A program made the translations under genes and the position numbers. The notes under the pieces are model-generated. The model saw nothing but the letters and a program-made list of their open reading frames with translations. It searched no databases and had not been told where the DNA came from. Below, piece by piece: positions 22,934 to 30,868 of a stretch of 39,268 bases of DNA. The stretch is from Elusimicrobiota bacterium (lineage in GTDB: Bacteria > Elusimicrobiota > Elusimicrobia > UBA1565 > UBA9628). How positions within the stretch are numbered: the stretch's first letter is position 1; each line of letters begins with the position of its first letter. Location of the stretch: assembly GCA_003452935.1 (NCBI GenBank), contig DMMY01000028.1, positions 1 to 39,268 of the forward strand. Reading direction: 5' to 3'.

Positions 22934-24670
22934 CTAGGGCTGTTCCAGAATCACCCGGTTGCGGCCTTGCGCCTTGGCCGCGCTCAGAGCCCGTTCGGCC
23001 CGCTCTCCCGCCTCGAGGAAGACGGCCAGGGGGCTGGCGCCTCGCGGTTCGACGCGGGCTTCGCCTATAGAGAGCGTCACCCGCAGGGGCCGGCCGTCGG
23101 GCCCGGCCACGCCGTCATCGCGCAGCGCCCTGGCTCCCAGCTCGTCCTGGACCTTTTGGCGCAGGCCGTCGAGCAAAGCGCGGACGTCTTTCTCGCCGGG
23201 GCCGATGAGCAGGCAGAATTCCTCGCCGCTCAAATGCAGGGCCACGACATCGCGACCGGCCATGGCTTCGCCCAGCAGCGCGCCGAACCGGGCGATGATC
23301 CGGTCCGCCCGCGCCTCTCCGAGAGCGCGATTGATCTCCCCGAACTTGTCGAGGTCCAGGGCGGCATAGCGCTGCGCGCGGCCCGCGGCCAGGAGACCGG
23401 CGATGTGCTCGTCGAGCCAGGTGCGGTTGAAGAGGCCGCTGAGGGCGTTGCGGAAAAAATAATCAGCCACGGCGCGGCGCAGATTCCTGTCCTGGACCTG
23501 ATGGAGCATGTCGCTGACGCGGGCGGTGTTGCGGATCGGCGCCGCGATTTCATCGAGCGGCCGGCGCGAGAGTTCCAGTTCCAGGCGCCGGCGCAGATAG
23601 CCCAGGCCGGCGGCCTGCAGCTCGAGACGCAGGCGCCACGGGCTGCGCCGTTCCAGCAGACGGCCCCGGTCGTCCGCCGCCCGGTCGCCGCCCGCGTCCT
23701 TGGCTGTCTGACGGGAGCGCTCAGCCGCTGTCAGCCTCTGCGCCAATGCTCCGGGGACTTCCGCTATTCCCAACTGGATGGTCGAGCGCACGGGCCGGCG
23801 GGTTCTGGCGTCGTAAACCGGACTGCGGCGTCCCGCCAGACGAAAGGAGACGGCCGCACGCAGGGTCTCGGCCAGGAGTTCGGCTTCGCGCCCTGACAAG
23901 TTTGTAAATATGGAGAAACTGGTGGGACCGCGGCGCACCAGCGCCCCATCGGCGGCGAGCAGCCGTGAAACGATCCGCGCGGTCTCCGCGAGGTACTGAT
24001 CTCCCACGGCGTGCCCTTGGGTGTCGTTGATCTCCTTGAGCCAGTCCAGTTTGAAGGCCAGGATCGTGCGGTACTGCGCCGCCAGGCTCTGCCCTTGCTC
24101 GTTGAAGTAAAGGCGATTTCGGACGCCGGTCAAGGAATCGGTATACGCGGCGCGCTTGAGCTCTTCGCCGGTCTTGGAATCCAATCGCCCGTCCTGCATG
24201 GCGCGGCCTATGAGGGACTTCAGAGACTCGGGTTGCCTTTCCCGCTCGAAAGGCGGGGCAGTGAGGCTCGGGACTCCGGCGGAATCGGCGCCGCGCCCCG
24301 GATTGTCGAACATGCGGCCGGCTTGGGCGCGGTCTTGCTCTCCGGCGGGGTCTGAGGTCTTGCCGGGGGCCATGGTTTCCAGGGCCGAGGCCGCCTGCGC
24401 GTGGAGAGGGGCGGCCGGCAGTTGAGGCGCGGCCTGGTCGGCGAGGACGCGGGCGCCTTTGAGGCCGGGAGCTGGCGGGGCGACCTTGAAACGTAGCCGC
24501 GGCGCCGGTAGAGCGGAAATCATGGCCGAGCGCAGCGGCGCAGCGGAAGGACTCCGGCCGACCGCGCGGGAGCCGAGGGTTTGCAGCCGGCCGGCTGATA
24601 CGGGCCAGGCCGTGCCCGTCTGGATGACGGCGGCGAGCATGCAGCCTTTTAGGGCCGTTCGGAGGATCAT
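22934..24670 (-). CDS. Exported tandem GGDEF-domain protein
   Basis: The 578-residue protein starts with a signal-like segment (MILRTALKGCMLAAVIQTGTAWPVSAG) and an Ala/Pro-rich linker to about residue 145. Two GGDEF domains follow. The first (about 170-320) keeps AYTDSLTGVRNRLYF and LDWLKEINDTQGHAVGDQYL but has RRGPTSF (247-251) at the signature, so it is inactive. The second (about 400-575) has DLDKFGEINRALGEARADRI and SGEEF (481-485), close to the active GGEEF, and a preserved SIGEARV end. A diguanylate cyclase normally acts in the cytoplasm, where GTP is, so export would be odd; the N-terminus might instead be an inner-membrane anchor. Confidence 0.88.
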   Translation of the reverse strand: MILRTALKGCMLAAVIQTGTAWPVSAGRLQTLGSRAVGRSPSAAPLRSAMISALPAPRLRFKVAPPAPGLKGARVLADQAAPQLPAAPLHAQAASALETMAPGKTSDPAGEQDRAQAGRMFDNPGRGADSAGVPSLTAPPFERERQPESLKSLIGRAMQDGRLDSKTGEELKRAAYTDSLTGVRNRLYFNEQGQSLAAQYRTILAFKLDWLKEINDTQGHAVGDQYLAETARIVSRLLAADGALVRRGPTSFSIFTNLSGREAELLAETLRAAVSFRLAGRRSPVYDARTRRPVRSTIQLGIAEVPGALAQRLTAAERSRQTAKDAGGDRAADDRGRLLERRSPWRLRLELQAAGLGYLRRRLELELSRRPLDEIAAPIRNTARVSDMLHQVQDRNLRRAVADYFFRNALSGLFNRTWLDEHIAGLLAAGRAQRYAALDLDKFGEINRALGEARADRIIARFGALLGEAMAGRDVVALHLSGEEFCLLIGPGEKDVRALLDGLRQKVQDELGARALRDDGVAGPDGRPLRVTLSIGEARVEPRGASPLAVFLEAGERAERALSAAKAQGRNRVILEQP

Positions 24671-24716
24671 AAGCGCATGCTTTAAATCGGGCGGCGTCGG
24701 GGGAGGACGTCGAAAG

Positions 24717-25409
24717 TCATGATGGCGAGTCCTCCACGAACTCTCGGGCCAGTTGTCTTAAAAACACGATGCCGGTGGGGAGGGATTTTGCCGTGCTTTG
24801 GCCGCCCATGCGGGGGGACTCGCGAGTCGCGATCTCGGCGACCTTTAAACCCCTCTTCATGGCGCGGATGGACATCTGGTATTCGATGACGAATCCGTCC
24901 GCGTCGCAGCCCAAGGCCTCGAAAGCCGAACGCCGCACGGCGCGAAAGCCGTTGATGGTGTCCGTGATGTATGGGCCTTGGTTCCATAGGAGGTTCGCCA
25001 GCAAGGTAAAAGCCTGGTTGACCCACTTGCGCGGCCTGAACCAATGCACGTCCTCTTCGTTGAAAGCGCCCCGCATCATGCGCGAGGCGATCGCCATATC
25101 GCAGCCCTCGTCGATCTTCGCGAGCAGCCTGGGAATGTCCGCGGGGTCCTCGTTGCCGTCCGGGCTGAAGAAAACGAGGACCTCGGCGTCGGTCTGCGCG
25201 AAGGCCACCCGAAAAGCCTGGCCTCGTCCGCGCTTTGGCTGGCCTACGACGCGCACGCCGCGGGACTCAAGGTACTGGCGCGTGCCATCCGAGGATCCCC
25301 CGTCCACAACGAAAAAATCATCGGCGCAGGAGCGCGGCAGGCGGTCGAATATCTTGGGGAGGGCTTCGATTTCATTGAGGGTCAGCAAAACGATGGCGCG
25401 TTTCATCAT
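24717..25409 (-). CDS. Glycosyltransferase family 2 (DPM1-like)
   Basis: The 230-residue GT-A protein has VLLTLNEIEALPKIFDRLP at the N-terminus, DDFFVVDGGSSDGTRQYL (nucleotide-sugar binding), and the metal site in FFSPDGNEDPADI, with Asp in place of the DxD seen in related enzymes. ASRMMRGAF and TINGFRAVRRSAFEAL follow. This pattern is that of polyprenyl-phosphate sugar synthases such as DPM1. No C-terminal membrane helices are present. The start is the first of two adjacent ATGs (25409 or 25406). It is divergent from the dideoxysugar cluster and probably works with it or the GT-C enzymes. Confidence 0.87.
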   Translation of the reverse strand: MMKRAIVLLTLNEIEALPKIFDRLPRSCADDFFVVDGGSSDGTRQYLESRGVRVVGQPKRGRGQAFRVAFAQTDAEVLVFFSPDGNEDPADIPRLLAKIDEGCDMAIASRMMRGAFNEEDVHWFRPRKWVNQAFTLLANLLWNQGPYITDTINGFRAVRRSAFEALGCDADGFVIEYQMSIRAMKRGLKVAEIATRESPRMGGQSTAKSLPTGIVFLRQLAREFVEDSPS

Positions 25410-25490
25410 ATCCTCGTTGCTTTGCGCAGGAAGGCCTTATGGGGCGTGGGCGTTTCGCAATCTTTCTGCTAATATTTTAATGAGAATTCT

Positions 25491-25521
25491 TTTATAAATC
25501 CCCAATGCGTTATTTTATCAA
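25491..25521 (-). promoter_or_regulatory. Candidate promoter for the GT2 gene at 25409
   Basis: On the minus strand TTGATA (25521-25516), an 18-base spacer and TTATAA (25497-25492, TATAAA one base on) form a plausible promoter. The leader to the ATG would be about 75 bases. The gap 25410-25656 is AT-rich overall. Confidence 0.45.
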
Positions 25522-25656
25522 AACCCGGGGTTGGGAACAACGCCTATTAAAGGAATGAGTGAAAAAACGGTCATTTATTTTTTAACGAGCCCATAGGTGG
25601 AGCTTGCCGGCGAAATCTTCTTTTCATACCGAAGAATTGCTAACATAGGACCCGTC

Positions 25657-26430
25657 ATGAAAGTGGGAATCTTGGCCGGGGGCCAGGGCTCGCGCCTCTC
25701 GGAAATGACCGACCGTCTGCCCAAGCCCATGATCGAAATCGGCGGCAAACCCATCCTCTGGCATATCATGAACAGCTATGCCCAGTTCGGGTTCAATGAA
25801 TTCATCGTCGCCCTGGGCTATAAAGGGGCCGTTATAAAAGACTATTTCATCAACTTCCCGTACCACTCCCAAAGCCTCGTGGTTCATTTGGATTCGGGCA
25901 AGATAGAACTCCTCGGCCGGCCCCGCGAGGACTGGAAGGTGCACCTCGTCGACGCGGGCGAAGACACCCAGACCGGAGGCCGCGTCAAGCGGCTTTTGCA
26001 ATACGCCCAGGGCCAGCCCCTGATGCTCACCTACGGCGACGGCCTGGCCAATGTCGACTTGCACAAGCTTCTGCGGTTTCACCGCAAGCACGGCAAGGCG
26101 GCCACGGTCACCGCGGTCCGGCCCCCGGCGCGCTTCGGCGGGCTGCAATTCAAGGCGGACCGCGTTCGGCGCTTCGTGGAAAAGCCGCAAATCGGCGAGG
26201 GGTGGATCAACGGCGGCTTTTTCATTTTGGAACCTCGGGTCATTGATTATATCGACGACGACCAGACCGTGTTCGAGCGCGAGCCTCTGGAACGCTTGGC
26301 CCAGGACGCAGAGCTCATGGCCTACAAGCACGAGGATTTCTGGCAGTGCATGGACACCATGCGCGACGTCCGGCTCCTCGAGGAACTTTGGCAAGACGGC
26401 AAGGCTCCATGGAAAGCGCGGCGACGCTAG
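25657..26430 (+). CDS. rfbF: Glucose-1-phosphate cytidylyltransferase
   Basis: The 257-residue nucleotidyltransferase forms CDP-glucose from CTP and glucose 1-phosphate, first step of CDP-3,6-dideoxyhexose synthesis. It shows ILAGGQGSRLSEMTDRLPKPMIEIGGKPILWHIM, YGDGLANVDL, RPPARFGGLQ, VEKPQIGEGWINGGFF and the C-terminal EDFWQCMDTMRDVRLLEELW, all typical of RfbF/AscA. ATG 25657 is chosen, with AGGA six bases upstream; a longer in-frame start at 25597 has no support. The rfbG start lies inside its 3' end (22-base overlap), indicating an operon. Confidence 0.96.
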   Translation: MKVGILAGGQGSRLSEMTDRLPKPMIEIGGKPILWHIMNSYAQFGFNEFIVALGYKGAVIKDYFINFPYHSQSLVVHLDSGKIELLGRPREDWKVHLVDAGEDTQTGGRVKRLLQYAQGQPLMLTYGDGLANVDLHKLLRFHRKHGKAATVTAVRPPARFGGLQFKADRVRRFVEKPQIGEGWINGGFFILEPRVIDYIDDDQTVFEREPLERLAQDAELMAYKHEDFWQCMDTMRDVRLLEELWQDGKAPWKARRR

Positions 26431-27422
26431 GACGAGCCTGGGGCCGGCGCCGCGTGCTGGTCACCGGCGCCGCCGGCTTCATCGGTTCCTGGCTGGTCAA
26501 GGAGTTGCTCTCTCTCGGGGCGCACGTGGTGGCCTTGGTCATGGACGAAGACCCCCAGTCGGAGTTTTTCCGCAGCGGAGATTGGCGCCGCGCCACGGTC
26601 GTCAACGGCCGGCTGCAGGACTCCTCGGCCCTGCAGCGGGCCGTTAATGTCCACGAGACCGACACGGTTTTTCATTTGGCCGCGCAGACCCTGGTGGGCC
26701 CGGCCTGGCGCGCTCCATGGGAGACTTTTGAGTCCAATATACGCGGCACCTACAATCTTCTGGAGGTCTGCCGGCTCCATCCCGGCCTGGTCAAGCGCAT
26801 CGTCGTCGCCTCCAGCGACAAGGCCTACGGCGGGCAGCCGGGCTTGCCCTACCGGGAAACCATGCCGCTTGAGGGCCGGCAGCCCTACGAAGTGTCCAAG
26901 AGCTGCGCCGATCTTCTGGCGCAAAGCTATTTTCATTCCTACCGACTGCCCGTGGCCATCGCGCGCTGCGGAAACGTTTACGGCGGGGGCGACCTCAATT
27001 GGAGCCGCATCGTGCCCGGCACCATCCGGTCCTTGTGGCGCGGGGAAAGGCCCGTCATCCGAAGCGACGGCTCATTGCTGCGGGACTATGTCTACGTCAA
27101 GGACGTCGTCAACGCCTATCTCCTGCTGGCGGAAAATCTGGGGCGAAGAAACGTGGCCGGGGAAAGCTTTAATTTTGGGCTCAACAAGCCCATGACGGTG
27201 CTAGCCGTGGTGACGGCCATAAGCCGCTTGATGGGCCTCTCGCGCCTTAAGCCGGATATCCGCAAGAGCGCGCGCGGGGAAATCGCCAGCCAATACCTCT
27301 GCGCGCAAAAAGCCCGCCGCGCGCTCAAGTGGCGGCCCGCCTACGAGCTTGAGGCCGGCCTGCAAGAGACCATCGCGTGGTACCAGGGCACTTTCAAGGC
27401 CGGGGCCTGCCGCCATGATTGA
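26409..27422 (+). CDS. rfbG: CDP-glucose 4,6-dehydratase
   Basis: The 337-residue extended SDR protein converts CDP-glucose to CDP-4-keto-6-deoxyglucose. It has VLVTGAAGFIGSWLVKEL (NAD+ site), HLAAQTLVGPAW, VVASSDKAYGG with the active-site Ser-Asp-Lys, the YEVSK catalytic pair in RQPYEVSKSCADL, and the RfbG-specific RCGNVYGGGDLNWSRIVPGT and IRSDGSLLRDYVYVKD. It overlaps rfbF by 22 bases and the downstream epimerase by eight. No other function is likely. Confidence 0.96.
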   Translation: MESAATLGRAWGRRRVLVTGAAGFIGSWLVKELLSLGAHVVALVMDEDPQSEFFRSGDWRRATVVNGRLQDSSALQRAVNVHETDTVFHLAAQTLVGPAWRAPWETFESNIRGTYNLLEVCRLHPGLVKRIVVASSDKAYGGQPGLPYRETMPLEGRQPYEVSKSCADLLAQSYFHSYRLPVAIARCGNVYGGGDLNWSRIVPGTIRSLWRGERPVIRSDGSLLRDYVYVKDVVNAYLLLAENLGRRNVAGESFNFGLNKPMTVLAVVTAISRLMGLSRLKPDIRKSARGEIASQYLCAQKARRALKWRPAYELEAGLQETIAWYQGTFKAGACRHD

Positions 27423-27864
27423 CGGCGTCTCCATTCGGCCGCTTCGGCAGATACTCGATGAGCGCGGCAAGGTCATGCACATGCTGCGCCGCGACGACCC
27501 TTGGTTTAAACAATTCGGGGAAATTTATTTCTCGGTGGTCAACCCGGGAGCGATCAAAGCCTGGCATCTGCACAAGAAGATGACCTTGAATTACGCGGTG
27601 GTCAGCGGAAACGTCAAGCTCGTTCTCTATGACGAGCGCCCCGGCTCTCCCAGTCGGGACAAATTGCAGGAGATATACGCCGGCGACGGCAACTATGCCT
27701 TGATCACGATCCCGCCCGGGATTTGGAACGGATTCAAGGGCATTTCCCTCTCCGCGGCCATCGTCGCCAATTGCGCCACGGTCGCGCATGACCCGCGGGA
27801 GATCGTCAGAAAGGATCCCTTGACCAAGGATATCCCCTATGACTGGTCTCTTAAGAACGGTTAG
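27415..27864 (+). CDS. RmlC-like sugar 3,5-epimerase (cupin)
   Basis: The 149-residue cupin is of the dTDP-4-dehydrorhamnose 3,5-epimerase (RfbC) type. Visible are GEIYFSVVNPGAIKAWHLHKKMTLNYAVVSGNVKLVLYDERPGSPS, with the cupin histidines, and the later ITIPPGIWNGFKGIS and NCATVAHDPREI. In this operon it lies between a CDP-glucose dehydratase and the RfbH fusion, so its substrate is more likely a CDP-4-keto-3,6-dideoxy sugar than dTDP. ATG 27415 is inside the end of rfbG (ATG overlaps by eight bases). An epimerase here is what the AscE step of ascarylose synthesis needs. Confidence 0.85.
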   Translation: MIDGVSIRPLRQILDERGKVMHMLRRDDPWFKQFGEIYFSVVNPGAIKAWHLHKKMTLNYAVVSGNVKLVLYDERPGSPSRDKLQEIYAGDGNYALITIPPGIWNGFKGISLSAAIVANCATVAHDPREIVRKDPLTKDIPYDWSLKNG

Positions 27865-27873
27865 GGGCCGGGC

Positions 27874-30096
27874 ATGAAGGCTTTGGTGATCGGAGTCTCG
27901 GGGCAACTCGGAGCCAGCCTGTTCGCGGTTCTAAGTTCGCGCCAAGTCCAGGTCGTGGGGACCCATTGCGCGCACCCGATGCCGGACTCCGTATTCCTCG
28001 ATGCCCGGGACGGCGGGGCGGTCCGCCGTCTCGTCGCCGAGGTCTCTCCCGAGGTCATATTCCTGGCTCAAAACACGCCCGGGGGCGTGGACTTCTGCGA
28101 GGCGCATCCGGACGAAGCCTCGGCCCTGATCGTCCAAGCCGCCCGTAACGTCCTGGCGGCCGCGGCCCCGCTGCGCGCCAGGATCGTTTATTTTTCCAGC
28201 GATTACGTGTTCGACGGCAAATCCGGCCCATATGATGAAGCGGCCTTGCCTTGCCCGCTCAGCGCTTATGGCCAGGCCAAGCTGGCCGGCGAACGCTTGC
28301 TTCAAGACCATCCGCATCTCATCATACGGACCACCGCGGTCTTTAGCTGGGCCCCGGGCACCAAGAATTTGGCCATGCAGGTATGGGAAAACCTGCGCGC
28401 CGGAAAGACCTTGCGCGTGCCCAACGACCAATGGTGCAATCCGACCTTGGCCGAATATTTGGCCGAGGCCAGCGTGGCGCTTGCAGAGGCCGGCCAAAGC
28501 GGCATTTTCAACGTGGTGGGCCGGGATTGGATGCCCCGTTCGGAACTGGCCGCGGCCTTGGCCAGGGCCCTGGGCTTGGACCCGGCGCTGATCCTGCCGG
28601 CTCCCACCGGCGATTTGAACCAGCGCGCCTTGCGGCCGCTTAAAGGCGGGCTTAAGACGGATAAGCTGCGCGCGGCATTGGGCAGCGCGCCGCTCTCTTT
28701 GCCTCAAGCCCTGGAGCGCCTGGTGCGCCGGTTTCGAGAATCTTCCTGCGACCTGGCCCGCGCCCAAGTTCCCGCGTCGGTCCAGCAAGCCAAGGCCGAT
28801 ATCCTGGACAAAGTCCGCCGGTACCACGCTCTCGCCCATCCCTCCGAGTCCTTCATCCCGCGCCAGAGCCGCGTGCGCTATGCGGGCCGGGTCTTCGGCG
28901 AAAGCGAGATGGTCAACTTGGTCGACAGCGCCCTGGATTTTTGGCTGACCCTGGGGCCTTACGGCGATAAATTCGAGGATAAGCTGCGCCGCTTTTTCGG
29001 GTCGCGGGATTTCGTCTACGTCAATTCAGGCTCCACGGCCAATCTTTCGGCCGTCATGGCCTTGATGTCGCGCCAAATCGACGGCGCGCTTAAGCCCGGC
29101 GATGAGATCATCACCCCGGCCGTCACGTTTCCCACCACGGTCACTCCCCTGGTCCACGCGGGGCTGGTGCCCGTGTTCGTGGACTGCGAGCTCGGCACGT
29201 ATAACGTCGATCCGAAACTCGTCGCGCAAGCCGTTTCTCCCAAGACGCGCGGCCTCATGATCCCGCACACGCTGGGCAATCCCTGCGACATGGACGCCAT
29301 TATGGACATCGTCCGCCGTCATCGGCTCTTCCTCATCGAGGACGCGTGCGACGCCTTGGGCTCCGCTTGGCGCGGCCAGCTCGTCGGCACGTTCGGCGAG
29401 CTGGGGACCCTCAGCTTCTTCCCGGCCCACCACATGACCACCGGCGAGGGCGGAGGAGTGATCGTCAACGACGCCAGGCTGTCCCGGATCGTGCGCTCGG
29501 TCCGGGATTGGGGCCGGGATTGCTGGTGCGCGCCGGGAAAGAGCGATACCTGCGGCAAGCGCTTTGCCTGGAAGCTGGGAGGTCTGCCCTTCGGCTACGA
29601 CCACAAGTACATCTATTCCAATCTGGGCTACAATTTCAAGCCCACGGATCTTCAGGCCGCCATAGGGGTGGCCCAGGCCGATCGCCTGCCGGATTTCATC
29701 GCGCGGCGCCGTCGGAATTTCAAGCGGCTCTACGAGGGGCTCCAGCCCTTTCAAGACCGGCTGATCCTGCCCCGACTGGATGCGCGCGCCGATCCGTCCT
29801 GGTTCGCCTTGCCCCTGACCGTGGATGGCGGCGTGTCGAGAAACGAGCTCGTCGCTTGGCTGGAGAGCGCCGGCATCGAGACCCGGCAGGTGTTCGCGGG
29901 CAATATTCTTCAGCAGCCGGCCTACGCGGGCCTGCCCATGCGCCGGCACGGCAGCCTGGAGATCACGGACCGCATCATGAAAGACACCTTTTTTGTCGGC
30001 GTCTACCCCGGCATGACGGACGCGATGCTGGATTATATCCTGGAAACTTTCGCGGCATTTTTCGCCGCGGCAAGGAGCCGCGCGCCTCATGCCTGA
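27874..30096 (+). CDS. Fusion: RmlD-like sugar reductase plus RfbH CDP-4-keto-6-deoxyglucose 3-dehydrase
   Basis: This 740-residue single frame joins two normally separate enzymes. Residues 1-290 are an RmlD-type SDR: GVSGQLGASLF, VYFSSDYVFDG, AYGQAKLAGERLL (Tyr132, Lys136). Residues about 300-735 are RfbH/AscC (E1), a PLP-and-[2Fe-2S] dehydrase. His519 stands where DegT-family aminotransferases have the PLP lysine (FFPAHHMTTGEGG), the diagnostic E1 replacement. Its four cluster cysteines are C492, C550, C552 and C560, in the exact C-x57-C-x-C-x7-C spacing of E1. LPFGYDHKYIYSNLGYN and NFKPTDLQAAIGVAQ also fit. E1 needs a reductase partner (E3, RfbI/AscD), which is not here. The next gene overlaps by eight bases. 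Confidence 0.94.
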   Translation: MKALVIGVSGQLGASLFAVLSSRQVQVVGTHCAHPMPDSVFLDARDGGAVRRLVAEVSPEVIFLAQNTPGGVDFCEAHPDEASALIVQAARNVLAAAAPLRARIVYFSSDYVFDGKSGPYDEAALPCPLSAYGQAKLAGERLLQDHPHLIIRTTAVFSWAPGTKNLAMQVWENLRAGKTLRVPNDQWCNPTLAEYLAEASVALAEAGQSGIFNVVGRDWMPRSELAAALARALGLDPALILPAPTGDLNQRALRPLKGGLKTDKLRAALGSAPLSLPQALERLVRRFRESSCDLARAQVPASVQQAKADILDKVRRYHALAHPSESFIPRQSRVRYAGRVFGESEMVNLVDSALDFWLTLGPYGDKFEDKLRRFFGSRDFVYVNSGSTANLSAVMALMSRQIDGALKPGDEIITPAVTFPTTVTPLVHAGLVPVFVDCELGTYNVDPKLVAQAVSPKTRGLMIPHTLGNPCDMDAIMDIVRRHRLFLIEDACDALGSAWRGQLVGTFGELGTLSFFPAHHMTTGEGGGVIVNDARLSRIVRSVRDWGRDCWCAPGKSDTCGKRFAWKLGGLPFGYDHKYIYSNLGYNFKPTDLQAAIGVAQADRLPDFIARRRRNFKRLYEGLQPFQDRLILPRLDARADPSWFALPLTVDGGVSRNELVAWLESAGIETRQVFAGNILQQPAYAGLPMRRHGSLEITDRIMKDTFFVGVYPGMTDAMLDYILETFAAFFAAARSRAPHA

Positions 30097-30868
30097 GCCC
30101 AAGATCGCCATCTTCATTCCGGCCTACAACGCCGCCTATACCCTGCCCGTGGTGCTTGACCGCATCCCCCCCGAGATCAAGGCCAAGGTCAAGCAGATTT
30201 TCGTGGTCGACAACGCCAGCCCGGACAACACGTATCTGATCGGCATCGGCTATCGCGAGGCCAAGGGGCTCGATAAGCTGGAGGTCTTTCGCAACGAGAC
30301 CAACCGCGGCTACGGCGGCAGCCAGAAGCTGGCGTACCGATACGCCGTCGACCACGGCTTCGACATCGTCGTCATGCTGCACGGAGACGCCCAGTACGCG
30401 CCGGAAAAAATTCCCTATCTGCTCGAGCCCCTGGAGCGGGGCGAGGCCGACATGGTGTTCGGTTCGCGTATTGCGGGCCTGCCGCTCAAAGGCGGCATGC
30501 CCCTGCATAAGTTCCTCGGCAATAAATTCCTCACCGCGATCCAGAACCAAATTCTAGGCATGCGGCTGACCGAGTTTCACTCGGGCTTCCGGGTTTTCAG
30601 CTGCGCCGCTCTGGCGCAGGTGCCTTTCGAGCTTTGCTCCAACGATTATCATTTCGACACCGACATCATCATCCAATTCAAGATCAAGAACCTTCGCATC
30701 CGCGAAATGCCGATACCGACCTACTACGGCAAGGAAAAATCCGGGGTCAACGTGATCAGTTACGGCATGAACGTGCTCAAATCCATGCTGACCTATTGGC
30801 TCTGGTCGCGCGGGCTGCTCCGGGTCGAGAAGTTCGACCGTTGCCGGCAGGCGGCCTTCGGGACATGA
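30089..30868 (+). CDS. Glycosyltransferase family 2 (DPM-like)
   Basis: The 259-residue enzyme starts MPEPKIAIFIPAYNAAYTLPVVLDRIP. The GT-A nucleotide site follows (FVVDNASPDNT), NETNRGYGGSQKLAYRYAV, VVMLHGDAQYAPEKIPYLL (Asp-x-Gln in the DxD position, typical of DPM-like enzymes), and GSRIAGLPLKGGMPLHKFLGNKFLTA. The C-terminal part reads EFHSGFRVFS and MPIPTYYGKEKSGVN. It likely transfers a sugar to polyprenyl phosphate or a lipid acceptor at the membrane. ATG 30089 lies in the end of the fusion gene. ATGA joins it to the next gene. Confidence 0.92.
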   Translation: MPEPKIAIFIPAYNAAYTLPVVLDRIPPEIKAKVKQIFVVDNASPDNTYLIGIGYREAKGLDKLEVFRNETNRGYGGSQKLAYRYAVDHGFDIVVMLHGDAQYAPEKIPYLLEPLERGEADMVFGSRIAGLPLKGGMPLHKFLGNKFLTAIQNQILGMRLTEFHSGFRVFSCAALAQVPFELCSNDYHFDTDIIIQFKIKNLRIREMPIPTYYGKEKSGVNVISYGMNVLKSMLTYWLWSRGLLRVEKFDRCRQAAFGT

